A DNA stretch of 64,000 nucleotides. Origin: Polytrichum commune (Eukaryota; Streptophyta; Polytrichopsida; Polytrichales; Polytrichaceae). Made by a program: the position numbers and the translations under genes. The DNA lies in NCBI GenBank assembly GCA_950295325.1, contig OX485803.1, positions 61,643,554 through 61,707,553 on the forward strand, written 5' to 3'. Position 1 is the first letter of the stretch; each line of letters opens with the position of its first letter. This document shows positions 23,751 to 36,714 of the stretch, piece by piece. The notes under the pieces were generated by a model. That model had not been told where the DNA came from, did no database searches, and saw only the letters and a list, made by a program, of their open reading frames with translations.

Positions 23751-26700
23751 ATGTCCTAGGAGACCACATTACTAACTAGATGTGAGAGGAAGAGCCAATA
23801 GACCTAAGGTCATTCAATTTGTAATTACTCTCTTGTTGGCACAATACGTTGAAATTTGGAAGGATGATATCCAACTTAGTTGCGCATCTGACCCAATTTA
23901 TGGTTTGGCAAAAAAAATCAATATTCCTCTACATATGGCTACCTGAAAGTTGTTAGTTTGTTGATTGACTATGTTTTGAGAGTCAGTTTATGTGCCATAA
24001 TTTGCACGAAATACATAGCATTAAGTACTGACACACATGTTGGGCAATTGTGGCTTGTTGGCACAAGTATATAAAGAATGCATGCGAGCCTGACTCCATG
24101 GACCCCGCTTATTGGCTAGTAACAGAGCCCCATTTGTTGGTTGACCTATGTAAAATGAGCAAAACTGAAGTTGTGTGTTGTTCATTTTGCAAGGATGACC
24201 CACATAAGCGAGGTATTATTCTCTACAAATTCTCAAAATCCCCAACACTAAGGGAGCATCGCCTTAGTGCCGCGTAAAATTACATACGCCTCCAATGATA
24301 AACTTGTAAAGATTATTTGTTCGCTGCAAGCATAACATTCTCTAGTCTCAATGTGAGAAATATCCGGGAATATTTCGTGGAATGATGCCAGTCCCACAGA
24401 ACATTGTTATGGATTTGAAGAATGTTATGAGTACCAAACATAAGTGGCAAAGTTAGTTTTTTCTAAACTTGGTTTCCTATTTGCCGCCGGAGGTCCCCCA
24501 AGGCTTCATTTGATAGATGAACATGGATGAAATCCATCCAAAAGACCCAAACACACACACACAGCTGGCAATGCACACTAGGCCGCCTGGCACTTTACTT
24601 TTGGGCTTGGCATGATGGGACCGACCAGGAGAACTTTTGTGTTTTTGTTGCTCTCCTTTGGCCTGACCGTAAGAATCCCACATTCACGAATATTATGTGT
24701 TTATTTATGTATGCCCAAGTATTGAGTGAGTGAGTGAGTGAGTGATTGATTGGTCGATTGTATCATTATTTGCACGCGTTGTGACTCCCCACTTGCCCCT
24801 CCAAATCAAAACGGGCGGGATGTTTTTTCCCATTTAAATAAATAAACAAATATGATAAGGACGATGCTAGAGTAATTGCATCAATTGATATGTAACAATG
24901 AATGATGTTGACGTTTTTTTACATGTTGGTTGGCATTGATTCCACGACATTTAACTATCGTACATGGTATTGCAAGATAGATAGATAAATAGATAGATAT
25001 GTCAAGCCAGCATGAGATGAGGGAGGGCTAGGGATTGGTGGCGTCTACGTAAACTCATCGATTGCGTAGGTGAAAATGCAATGAATTATATTATAGCTTG
25101 TAAACAAATTTGATCCGAAAAGAGAATCATAAATTCCAAATTAATGTAGTAGAGTCTAGATAGGATGACCGAGCTCTCAAATTTAGAGGGAGCTTGTTTT
25201 AACTAGAGTCCCTTCATCAACAACGGATGAGTTCACACATACGCCACAAATCCCAAGCCATGAGGAAACAAGCACGGATAAAGAGTTTTTTTTTTCCCAC
25301 GTACAAGTTCTTGTCCCCCTTCGGAGATGGGTTTTATGCAAGGATTGACAACTGGAAGATGACAGGTCAAAGAGCACGAAGAGAGCGGGGAGGGGACTTT
25401 AGGAGATGTATGTGAGGTTTGGTCATCTTTGAGTTGCGAGGGTCAGTTCGTGAGGGGTCAAGAGTTTGTGAGAGTTGAACATTCAGGTTCAAAAGCTTGA
25501 GAGGCCATGAAGAAGCTCCACCTTTCTCACCTAGTAGCATGGCCCACTATAATTTTGACATACCACAATTTTGGTCAATGTTGTATCTTTTCTTGTGCCA
25601 ACAACATGTCAATGTTTTGTTGTAACTATTCATGATGTGTTGTGCACAATATCATATGTTTAGAACTAGGAATACATGGAAGTAATGTTTTGTTCACAAC
25701 CATGAATTCATGTGGCTTGAAAAATAGGATATCAAGTGTTTTGTTAATACGCTATCAATTTATATTTGAACATTAACGAATTGTTAATCTATAAAGTCGC
25801 TTTAATTCTCAACCCACACATAGAATACAATGCTCTACAATGTTTCCTACCCATCCTAACTTCAACCCCACATACGTGTGTGATCCATATAGTGAATTTA
25901 GAAGAAGAAGAAGAAAAAAACACAAATGCTCATCCCCTACCATGTTATGACAACTGAGGGGGCATGTTATTGTATCATCAAACGTCATCGGATGATAAAG
26001 TGAGACAAATGGAAATAACTTTCATTGGAAAAGTGAGAAGGTGCTCAAACATAGCACCTCACCAATAATGTATACACTCAACAAAGTTATCCCGCCTCCA
26101 AAAAACACCCGGTGACCTTAAAGGGTTACACCACAATGGCCATAGATGACTCAAGATACATACTTGAGACGAAATTAGTTCAAATAAAATGCTTTGTTGT
26201 TAGCATGGGAGGCTTCCATCCACCTCTCTTTATAGTAAAGGTCATGTAGCAGACAAAGATGCCTATACCTATCCTCTAGGGCATGATAGCAACAAGAAGT
26301 TGGCACCACACTTGATGTCCGTGTATTTATTGCTCTCCCCTTCTTTGGCATATGTGTGTGAATGCACGAGAAGCCCGTTCCATTTAACTCTAATGGTTGT
26401 ACACATATTTTTTGGGGCAATAGAGTTATTTGTGAATTAGAGGAGATGAAAACATGGGTTTAGTCCCAAACCTTGAGTTTATGAGAATTGAAGTACAAAG
26501 TCGGCCTTGTTTTTTTGGTGTTTAAATTACTATACATAAAGAGTGGTGCCAGGATGTTTAGAAATCGATTTTCTAGCTTTGTCCTACTAGGATGGGTGGG
26601 CCAAGCTAGCCTTACATAGGCCGCTCCGGGAATAAAGATAGCAAGTCCCATGCGCCTACACTATTTTAGATCTTAAAATTCTTTCAAAGTTTGAGGTGGA

Positions 26701-29700
26701 AAGAGGAGGTCCCAAAAGTTTCACCCAAATCTCAAAATATTCTCTAGCCTCCAATGTACAATGAGCTAACGAGCTCTTAATAGAATGTTTTTTCCTCGAA
26801 GAAGGATGAAGCCCACGGTCTCGTCCCCCTTTGAGGGACTTTATAGATAACTATGTTGAAATATGGAATTATGTGGTCAGAGTACAGTTGGATATTCTCT
26901 TTGCATGCACAACACAGTTGTAATTTCTTTGAAGGATCGTCCCTAAAAAACATGAAGGGTAAAGAGTTTTTGAAGACGTGTTACAAAATAAGGATTTCTT
27001 GAGAACTATTACAAGAGAGAAGTTGTGAGACACTATCAATGATCACATCCACAAGGTTTAATAATATAACCCAAAAGAAAGAAATCGTGCTTCTATATAA
27101 TGAAAGAAAAGTGAAAAAAATGAAATTCACCACAATGATAAAACTTACAATTTCGATTAGGAACTTGGCAAGATCATTTTGAACGGGCGGAAAGTTGCAA
27201 GCCATAAAAGCATCTTGAAGTGATCAAATTGTTAAAATGTCTTTTCCGATGCAAGTGCTTTGTGAAGTGTATAGAGACAACGATGTGCATAAGTTCATGA
27301 TTGAACTTTTGGAGAGATTAGACAACTTCAACAACTGCATCTAGATGTTTTTCTTAAATGCTTTAAAATACATAGTTTTAAAGCAAGAACCAATCATTCA
27401 TAATCCAGAGTCCCATTTTGGTACATTTAGGCCATTCAAGGGAGATGAAGAGTTTTTTTTTTTTCTTTCCTACCTTTAGAGTTATGTTTGTGACCTTTCT
27501 TTATTTGAATCAAAGTCAAACTATTTCTCGAATCAAAGTTAAAAGTGTAGCATGTTAAAGGATTTTGGCTTCATCTCTAGTAGTAATTTTTTCGAGTGTT
27601 CGATGGGGAAATATGGTTGGAGATGCCAATAATTTGGCAGCCAACACAAGAGAAATATCAACTATGGTAGTGCCATGGCAGTTTTAATTGTTACTTATAT
27701 TATTTGAGGATTTGTAGGAAATTTTGGAATTTGTTGTTGTATAAAAGTTCACTTTCATAAGGAAATGGAATCTTATAATATTCTTACAAGGGAACACTAG
27801 GAGTCTAGCATATTTGTTCATAAATTTGCATGAATTAGTTAAGGGCAGTGTCTAAGTTAATTGTAACCGCCATAGATGAAATTAGGAAAACCATTCATGA
27901 ATTATAGAAATGAATTGGATGAGCGTCTAACTTATTTTAAATTACCTTTTGAATATGCCCAAATTTCAGTTTTTTTTCTTCTAGATTGCTTAACTTACTT
28001 TCACACTTTAATTAATTATTAGGCAAAAAGGTGCCCAAGCTGCTAGAAACCTACGGTTGATTTGTTGATAACAATCACCAAAAGCCAATTGAATGGGATT
28101 GGACAACACATGATGTGCACGCCGTCATCATAAAGACGTCAAAAACTATGTGTCTTCTCCCTTTTCCCCTTTTTGGTCTTTGGTGGCATTGAAGGAGGTG
28201 AATAATGGCCATCGGGATCCTTCCTTGCTTCCCAATAATGAGGGGAGGGAGCTCATCACACCTTTTTATGGCGATGGGTTCCCTACTTCAACCATATTAT
28301 CTAACTTGAACTCCTAGTGTTGCAATTCAAGGTTGTCGTCCTTGTGTGTTTGGTTCTACAACATCAAGGACCAACTACATGTACTTGTTAATTAGGAGGA
28401 TGATACAATTTAGTTTTTGGTGCACTTTACATTAGTAGCATGTGCAAGATGTGCATCATTGATATGGGAAGTTGGGTTTGACTAGGGTAGGCTTGGTTGG
28501 CAAAAACACCCATGGAAGCATTCAACGAGGCTCCACCAATTGCTACCAAAGAATTGCGGGCATATATAGCCCAATTGGTGTGTTAAGGGGACAATTGCAT
28601 GTAGATGTAATTTATGGGATTGTTTTTTTTTTCTTTTGGAGAATTACAAGTCAACTTGTGGGTACAATATTGTATTCTTTGCTCCTCAAGGGTAGGGCAT
28701 GGTTTGTGTGTCCTTGCTCGTTCGATTCTATAGCAATAGGGCCCAATTGTATGTGTTTTCTAGGAAGGTGGTAGAAGTTTTAAATGAAAGTTGTGACTAG
28801 TTATTAAGCCCTAAATGGTCAAAGGGAGGGGGGGGGGGGGGGGTGAACACTTCACAATGACTCATTTGAAAGCGATTGCTTTACATAGGGTTTTTTTTGA
28901 GAGGTATTGAAAGTTTTTTTGGGGGGAATATGAAACCCCATGGAGATGAAGAAAGGGAAGTGTAGAATTTCATCGGTTTTTTCCAAGTGTACATGAGTTG
29001 TGTTTGTGGAAAATGCGATAGATATGTGGGTGGTGGGTGATGTTGCGTAGCACTTATCACGGAGGAGAGTGAAAATGTTGATTGCTAGGTTTATTTTTGG
29101 CCAAATTGATACTTGAATTAGGGTTAGAGTTCTTGAATTATTCAAGTGAGCTTAACTTAGGATGAATCAACAACAAACATATAATGACATGTTTTTACCA
29201 CGTTCCATTATGACTAATGTTAGGAAAAATCCATGGGTGTTGGTTTGCTTTGAGTAATACCGGAGCTTGTTTTTTAGGGTAAAAAACATATAAGAACTTG
29301 ATAGAAAATTATGAAATATTTCCAAAATTGGCAAGGGAGCAATATATGAAGACATTCCCTTTCAAATTCATACACAATCTATATCATTCCATTTCGATAC
29401 GTTTTTTCTAGCAATGCTACACACCACTCAAATATAAGTGTCCGTCTAAGGTGACGATGCAAATTAGGCTTGCTTGTCTTATGACAATATCCAACCAAGG
29501 ACCTTGAACACTTGAATTGTGTGCTAACAACAACCATGCGCATGATTTGATGAACAAGCACCCCATGATAGTGGTAATCAAACATTGACATTCCCTTCTT
29601 TCTTTTCTTTCTTTGTGTGGTGGTGATGGCAATGGTTCCCCCAATCGTTGTTGGCGTTGGCACACCAAGCAAGGATGTTGTTGAGTTTGGTGAATGGCGG

Positions 29701-30334
29701 ACTTCCCAATGGATATTCTACCCTAGCTATTGACCCTCATAGGGCAACAAAAAGTCGACCATCGAGCTTGAGTTCCCAATTTCCAAAAGAATCGTCAATA
29801 ATTGCTTTTGGGGCCACTTTTGATGCTTTGCACTATCAACATGAAGTTGCACATCACATGATTGAGAATTCCCCTCAAACACACCCGTTTTGTGTTGCCT
29901 ACTTCCAACACACATGCCCTCGTATACTAGCATTCAATGAACGGAATCGAGGAGGAGACTCGTGAACCCAAATTTGATGTCCTTTCATATGAGCCAAGCA
30001 TCCCAAACTCAAAAGTATTTGGCATGGTGTTTTGATGGCAAGCCCATTGGTCGCCTTCCTTTGGGTGGTTTACACCTTTTATGATATTGATGAGTGTTAC
30101 GTATACTATTTGTGAAAGGGCTAGAGTACATTGTTTACGACTCTAGAAATGTGGTATCCATCGACCGTCAACATAAGGCATGTGTGTCTTATTCAGATTT
30201 TGGTTATGTGTTTCAATCGGACACATGTGTTTGATTGTTGTGTGATTAGGTTACATCTATGAACAAATTCCAACAAGACATTAGTTGAAAAGAGATTAGA
30301 TTACATATTCAAATTTAGTCGATCATTGTAAACT
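23751..30334. other. long intergenic block, nothing recognised
   Basis: Short tandem runs occur (GAGT at 24,724-24,741, GATA near 24,985-25,000) and G16 lies at 28,828-28,843. Open frames up to about 100 codons (for example 28,472-28,774 and 29,648-29,965, + strand) carry no motif I recognise and have no splice context. No gene is supported. Confidence 0.5.
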
Positions 30335-30351
30335 CAATAGTCGACACAATT

Positions 30352-30514
30352 TTTATTTTTATTTATTTTTTGGAACACAGGAGACACATGACCACCTGAT
30401 TAATTTTCTGTCAAGTAGAGAGACGATTTCACGGCCGGGAATCAAACCGCCAACCACTCCGTTCAGTTTGGTTGCCTCTCCATTGTCATCTAGTAGTTTA
30501 GGGTCATCTCAGAC
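30352..30514 (-). mobile_element. SINE with 17-bp target duplication
   Basis: A 163-bp insert is flanked by CAATAGTCGACACAATT (30,335-30,351) and CAATAATCGACACAATT (30,515-30,531), a 17-bp duplication with one change. Read on the minus strand, it has a pol III B-box-like GGTTTGATTCCCGGCC (30,448-30,433) and ends in an A-rich tail (AAAAAATAAATAAAAATAAA) next to the left duplication. These are the marks of a tRNA-type SINE inserted by LINE machinery. The A box is weak or lost. Confidence 0.75.
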
Positions 30515-30531
30515 CAATAATCGACACAATT

Positions 30532-31054
30532 GGGAGGGGGAGGGGCCTATATATTTATTCAAATATTCAACACACATGCACCATCAAAATCAAAAGAAGT
30601 TTGTTATTTGTTGATGGTTTATCAAAGACTTGCCAATGCAACACAAGCTTTGTCACATGAATTTGATTGGTAGAAGTTGAAGAACATAAAATGAGATGGT
30701 AGTTTTGTGAAATAGTTTTTTGAAATTAAAATTTTGAGTGAATAAGGAGTGAGGTGGTAGCTTGAGTTTGGTCCATCACATGTGAATGACCTCTTCAAGT
30801 TTACCATGCAAGTAGTCTACGCAAACATGAAGATTATGAGTGGCATTGGATTTCTATACAAGTCACATGCCTCTAACCTAATCATACATTAAGGCTTCTA
30901 TGTTGACATCCATGCATATGCCTAGACCAACCTAATAGGACAAATTTACGAGGTCACCTCAATATTTCCTAGTGATAACCTCTCAGGCGAAATTTTGACA
31001 AGATGATAAGGTAAAGCACATTCACAAGAAAATGAGTTACTTGGCATGCATAAG
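30532..31054. other. intergenic, nothing recognised
   Basis: No gene or repeat was recognised. Confidence 0.5.
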
Positions 31055-31480
31055 GTTGAGGCATCTATAACTAATAAAATAAGAGAATTTGCATATGTTT
31101 AGGAGGAGTAATAGCAGGGATTTTTCTTTTCTTTTCTTGCAAAGAGAAACAGATTCTAAGGAGATTGTAAAAGAAATCAATTTTTTCTAATCAATATGGA
31201 ACTTGCTACAAATTTTGAAGTTATAAATCTAGCAGAACATATAGTGGGTTTATAGGTAAATAACCCATACCCACTCATCTAAATGTGAATGCTTGGCTAC
31301 AATAATTGTCAAAACTCTTATGAGGGCAATCAATCACAAGCCACTGTCACATAAACCTTAGCTTCGTTTGCCTTAAAAATATAGATCTCAACCATCTCAA
31401 CATTTACATGACCTTAGTGAGTTGTTAAATGGCCATGGTCGACTATGGATACCTTGACCTTACATCTTTTGATAAAGCTC
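31055..31480 (+). repeat. dispersed repeat R-B, copy 1
   Basis: It matches 46,331-46,720 in the same orientation. Shared blocks are GTTGAGGCATCTAT, CATCTAAATGT(G/T)AAT, CACATAAACCT(T/C)AGCT and AAAATATAGATCTCA. It is diverged, at perhaps four in five bases identical by eye. It keeps an uninterrupted GTTGAGGCATC where copy 2 carries an inserted element. Confidence 0.6.
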
Positions 31481-31975
31481 ACATGTCGTTTAGAACTTAT
31501 ATGATACCAACAGCCTTCCTAACATACACCGTCACCTATGATTGATAGCTTCTCACAATATTGTACCAACCCTTCTATACACAAAAGCAAAAAATCTTGT
31601 ACAAATATGCTACCCATAATGTTGATTTTGATGTCTTCATTATAACTCCATGCACAAATAGAACAAGGACATATCATTGTGGGCAAGAAGGAATTGTCAT
31701 ATATAAACTAATTGGGAGGGATAAATAATCTCCAACAAGCTTTGCTAGCCTCATATTGGGGTTGTCAGGGCAATTGGCCAACTTAGTCTCGAGCATGTGC
31801 ACACCTTGTGCAATATGGCATGCTGCCAAGGTCTAGGGTGGTTGAAAAGTCCATTGACAAACAAACACAAGTGTGGGTCTTAGTACAAACATCCACAAAG
31901 GATGTCATGCATCGTTTTTAAAATAATTTTTTATTAAAAAGAGACCCCACATTTTTTAATCTCATTTTTGAAATT

Positions 31976-32034
<59 letters not shown>

Positions 32035-33709
32035 CTCTCAGACATGCAACATAAAAGATTTGATATAGTATGTAGTAGCCCAAAGGCCCCCCAAAGGTTA
32101 ATAATTTTAGTTGATTTTAAGCCTTGACAATGGAACTAGCGTTGAAGACCCCAAAGTAATGTAGTGCAAGTCATTGGGGAGGAATTGGCCACAAACCTAT
32201 AGTGGGTTGAGTTTTATGTTGAATGTATGAGAGGTGAATTTGTATGCAATAATTCCCTCTCTCCTTGAAATTATAGTTAAAGATGTAAGCACCCCTGGCC
32301 ATGTTCATGCACACATAAATTTGAGCTTTGAAATACATTATTGGGGGACATTGTCTTGCATGTTCCACGTGGACTTAACCCATATTCTTTGGTGATAGTT
32401 GGGTTGAAATTTATTACAAGATCAATTTATTTTTGTTTCTCATAATAGATTACCAATAAAAACATGCATGGGTTGTGGAAGTGGTAGTTTTCATATAATT
32501 TGGCAATTGTGAGAGATAAGGAAAATAATTGTGGGGAAAACATTCAAAAATGTTTTGCATCCATTTTGAGAATGATTGGGGGTTATCAAACAAGACTATT
32601 TACTGCACGTACCTCATGTATTGAGCAGACAATGTCATGCATGACATTCTTGACTCTTAAATTTAGAATCATAATGAAAAAAATTAAATTCCCTTGCAAT
32701 GTGCATGCAAACAACGTCCTCAACAAAAAATTTAAATCACAATCGCAAATAGAATGTTCGAACAATGTTACATTGTGAGAAAGTTTATCATTATCATCAT
32801 TGCGATTCAAGATCTGAAGTCTAAGAATATCAAACGCGAGATAGCTTGTGAGAATACATAGTTTGCACATCACATACTTTCAATGTGTTTCCCATGTCCA
32901 TTTTATCTGTATTTCATAATTGTCAGAATATGTGATTCCACAACTGCAGAGCGTTTTGTTGGTAGTCCATCACGAGAGATGGCAAAAAAAATTTGTTGTA
33001 AAAAGTTTCCCACGTCCATTTTATTTATCTTTCATAACTAATAAAATGTGTAAAAAACACAATTCCACAAACCATGTTGATATTTTGTTGGTAAGCCATT
33101 CTGAGAGATGATGAAAAATGGTTGCTCTTGTTAAAAGTTCTCAACATGTTTTTCGAAGCTTAGATTCATGTGTGCATGTAGATTGCTCGAGGGGCTCAAT
33201 TTTTTCACTGCGATTCCACATATGAGATCCAATCATGTAGGGCCATATGTAGTTTGTGCAAAGCATTCTAAAATAATTGTTCATTAAGAAATTGGACTCA
33301 ATGCATGACAATATTTGTAGAAACACAAAAGAATATAAGTGCACAACACAAGTGCACTTTCTAACCACTTCCTAGACCTTGGTGGCATGTCATGATGCAC
33401 AACCTAGAAACTAATATTGGCCCGTTGTTGCCCCCCCCCCCCCCTCATATGAGGCCAGTATAACACGTTGGGGGTATTTATCCCTCTCTCAAACCTATCT
33501 CTCAATCATCCAACATAAAAGATCAAAAATCATATGCATCCTAGAGTTACTCCTTTACTTGATTTGAAGTAGTATAAGCTTCAAAAACTTCAAATTATTC
33601 TAGTCCAAGTTAGTTGAGATGAATCGGCCACATATATAGCTACATAGTTTCAATTTTTGGCAAAAAGTAATAAATAAACTGAGTGCACTTGGCAACAACA
33701 AATGGAGCT
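31481..33709. other. intergenic, nothing recognised
   Basis: It contains the GA microsatellite listed separately and a C14 run at 33,431-33,444. Two phrases like GAGAGATG(A/G)..AAAA..TTGTTG(T/G)AAAA near 32,970 and 33,100 hint at a local duplication. No gene is supported. Confidence 0.5.
31977..32031. repeat. (GA)n microsatellite
   Basis: About 27 uninterrupted GA units. Confidence 0.97.
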
Positions 33710-33783
33710 GTCTGGTTGGTGTAGTTGGTCATCACGCTAGTCTCACACACTAGAGGTCCCCAGTTCGAACCTGGGATCAGACA
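33710..33783 (+). tRNA. tRNA-Val (CAC)
   Basis: A 74-base gene without intron. The acceptor stem GTCTGGT pairs with ATCAGAC (one G-T), A is the discriminator base, and CCA is not encoded. The D arm contains GTGTAGTTGGTCATCAC (A box). The anticodon arm is CTAGT-CTCACAC-ACTAG with anticodon CAC, reading GUG valine codons. The T arm is CCCAG-TTCGAAC-CTGGG (B box). It closely resembles plant nuclear tRNA-Val. Upstream CAACAACAAA fits the CAA-rich start region common before plant tRNA genes, and T runs follow. It appears intact and likely functional. Confidence 0.95.
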
Positions 33784-33912
33784 CAGCCTTTTGCTTTTTA
33801 ACATAGATGGAATGCTAACATTTCATACTTTTTTCTTTTTTTCTTTTGGTTTATGCAGACACATCCTTTTCCTTTTGACATATATGGAATGGTAACATTT
33901 CATACTTTTTAT
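33778..33912 (+). repeat. tandem duplication of the tRNA 3' flank
   Basis: CAGACACAGCCTTTTGCTTT..ACATAGATGGAATGCTAACA and CAGACACATCCTTTTCCTTT..ACATATATGGAATGGTAACA lie 78 bases apart, both ending CATTTCATACTTTT. The unit includes the last bases of the tRNA and its terminator region. Confidence 0.75.
33789..33799 (+). terminator. pol III terminator T runs
   Basis: TTTT (33,789-33,792) and TTTTT (33,795-33,799) lie 6-12 bases after the tRNA-Val end, the usual place for RNA polymerase III termination. Confidence 0.75.
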
Positions 33913-34889
33913 TTATTTATTTAGTCTTTGCCCTTTCCATTATAGCCTTAAACTGGGTGGCAGGATTGGAGCCTAACCCTAAGTGTTGTGAATAGCGATG
34001 TCTGGCAGGATTAAAGTTCTTACAATGTAGAGCAGGCAAACCCACTTCCAATAACTTCAGCAATATCGCATAAGTGTAGTATAGGTGTGACACTCAATTG
34101 ATTTTTCATCGATTTGGAAATTGATGTCACAATGTTTAACAAAAGAATCATAATTTATTTTAAGTTTTGAATTACTATAAATTTTCAAAGGTTGGATTCT
34201 CTCCCACCTCATACTCACAGCTAGGTCGACCTATTTCTGATAATTGGGAAATGGAAACTTGGGTATGATTAGTGCCGTTTTCAAGGAACCCCAACCCGTG
34301 CCCTTGTAACTTACTTCTTTTCTCACGCCAAATGAGACGACTACATGTGTGATTCTTCATGACTTATTCCACCACATTAGATTTCTACACATGTATGTGC
34401 AATTAGGTTGCCTTCATGAATAGGCAACCTCTTTACCCATGCAAATTGACTTGGGTCAGAATCAAATTACATAAAGTTGTAGTTTGGTTTTGACCATAGC
34501 AACCCCACTAATGGATGGATGGATGAGAGATACACTCATTTGTGATAATTTCCTCTCACTGTCATTATGCCATTTTTACAAGCATGTTGTTTAGATCTGT
34601 GTTATTTGAAACCATATATTCTACTACACCATTTATGGTATTTACTGTCACATATATAATGAATGCAATATTATGTGCGATAATAGAGAAAATAGTGTAG
34701 TGTGTGGCATTATGGAGCAATGCCGAACTTGATGATTCCATACATGGGACATTGATAATGCCAAGATATGCACAAAAATCTCCCTGCACACATGTTCAAA
34801 GCCACCACTAGTTGCACACGAACTAGTCAAAATCCTCCCTGCCACAAACTCAGGCACTGCTAGTGACACGTGCACCAATTGAGTTTGAG
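33913..34889. other. intergenic, nothing recognised
   Basis: No gene or repeat family was recognised. A GGAT run lies near 34,513-34,523. Confidence 0.5.
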
Positions 34890-35045
34890 AAGTAACTAGT
34901 TCATGTTCAACACTTTAGCAATCAACGTAGAGGAATTTGTGGAGTATGCCCCAAATGAAAACTGAAATATCACCACATTCAACTTGTTGGGCTTGGAAAC
35001 ACCATGAGGATTTGCCCAAAAACCTCCCTAGACATGACTCAAATA
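34890..35045 (-). repeat. dispersed repeat R-C, diverged copy
   Basis: On the reverse strand, GGGAGGTTTTTGGGCAAATC, GTGTTTCCAAGCCCAACAAG and a GAACATGAACTAGTTACTTC block follow the order of the R-C unit. It is clearly more diverged than the copies at 15.4 and 63.1 kb. Confidence 0.45.
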
Positions 35046-35464
35046 GAATAAGCTCTCAACCTAAGCACCAAACACCAAACCGGTCCTAACTTTACTATAA
35101 CATCAATTGATGTGCTTGGAACAAGAAAAACACCTTCGCAAATAGTGTACATGACAATAAACATTATAGTACTTGTCTTTAGGAAAAGACATTAGACATA
35201 CACATGTTCATGATGAGGTTAACTATGTTCTCAAACTACAAAACATCATTCTTGGATCAATAGTCAACACTCTTGAAACTGTCTATGTAATCATTCAAAG
35301 GGAAACAAGATCTTTTGTTTTGATTGTTTATGATTGTTACATATCAACTCCAACTATGAAACTTACAATGACAATCTTCCCAATTACTAACCGGATGGGA
35401 CAATACCCGAGCCAAATGCAACCACCCAAAATCCTTATGGAGTAGGAAGTGCCCAGGGGCCTTA
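35046..35464. other. intergenic, with weak R1 resemblance
   Basis: Fragments such as AGGAAAAGACATTAGACATA and a phrase near GGATCAATAGTCAACA resemble R1 tails. No gene is supported. Confidence 0.4.
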
Positions 35465-35968
35465 GAGCCAAGGGCTTCACACACGAGCCAAGAGCCATGA
35501 CCATAAAATTGTGGATAGCCCAAAAGAATGTGTCCGAAGGCCGTCCCAAGGCACCTCCAAAATCATGTAGTGTAGTCACGGGCCCTCAAGTGTAGTGTAA
35601 AGTCATATGTACCGGGGCCCTCAACCAAATGCCATTTCAATGAATTTCTATTCATGCAGGTCCTCACACATGATAAAATAGAATAAATCAACGGTTGTGA
35701 GCATTTGGAGTGCCATGGTCTCCCGGTTTTGTGTTGGGCCTACCTCCAAGAGGTGGTTATTAAAAGTAATCCAAGTGACCATGAAACATGATCCATTCGA
35801 TGCCATGTAAGAATCAATGTAGACTTTACATCCATCTTGCATTCACATACTCCGTTGGTCCCTCAAGCGTATTGGGAAGTGAACTTGGACCGGCGCCACC
35901 TTTTCCACCAATGAGAGTGCTTGAAGTGTAATGGTCACCGGCTGTCAGTCTCGTGTGTGAAGTGGCCC
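35465..35968 (+). mobile_element. Harbinger-like MITE, family H1, copy 3
   Basis: The right end CTCGTGTGTGAAGTGGCCC is intact and followed by TTA (35,969-35,971). The left end is disturbed (GAGCCAAGGGCTTCACACAC) but preceded by TTA (35,462-35,464). The interior matches copies 1 and 4. There is no coding capacity. Confidence 0.82.
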
Positions 35969-36327
35969 TTACTCAAATAGCTTTTATGTATTTCATTAGT
36001 TTTTGGCATTTTTTTCTTCTTCTAGCAAATAACAATATTGGCAAACCTATCAATGCCCCCCCCCCCCCCCCCCAAGCCTGACAAGTGGGGCACAAGAAGA
36101 AAACTACAAGCTCACCGTACGTTCGAATGGAAGGCCTAAGTCACCCACCGTTCCTAGCTCCGTGCCTTTTGACGATGTCAAACTAATTGATTTTCCTGCA
36201 GCCCACGTGTATCACTCTTGCAAGCTAGGAGTAAATGATAGTGACATGGCCTTAGAATAAGAAGAGGAAAAAGGAACTACGGTGTTCATGGCATTCCATA
36301 CGACGCCGACACTAAATAGTCATGTTA
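35969..36327. other. intergenic with a poly-C tract
   Basis: C18 lies at 36,056-36,073. No gene is seen. Confidence 0.55.
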
Positions 36328-36714
36328 GAGCATCACCACCCATCCTACAAAATGCAGGGTGGATCATCCTCACAATAAGTTTAAGTCATCCGGTTTGCAA
36401 GCCGGGTGACCCACCCATGACTTGTATACAAGGTGATAAAACAACGAAGAAACAAAAGCAAGATGAATCTCTTTGGCACCTTGGAAATTGGAGAGGAATA
36501 TGGAGTTTGTCCTTTGTTGTTTAGGGGGCTCCTTTTATGTTTTGGGGGCGGAGCTCCGACTTGCAAAATGACCCCAATTTGCAAGCCAACCTCAACTTCC
36601 AAGCCGGTCCTACCAACAAATCATCCGTTTTGCAGGATGGGTGGGGCACTTTTGCAAGCCGCCTCTCACAATATAAGTTCAAGTCATCCGTTTTTCAGGA
36701 TGGTGGTGATGCTC
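36328..36714. mobile_element. Harbinger-like MITE, family H4
   Basis: A 387-bp element with terminal repeats GAGCATCACCACC..CATCCT on both ends and a TTA duplication (36,325-36,327 and 36,715-36,717). GAGCATC-starting ends with TTA/TAA duplications are common among plant Harbinger MITEs. The interior contains repeated sub-blocks (AAGTCATCCG three times, GCAAGCC several times). It is non-coding. Confidence 0.82.
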
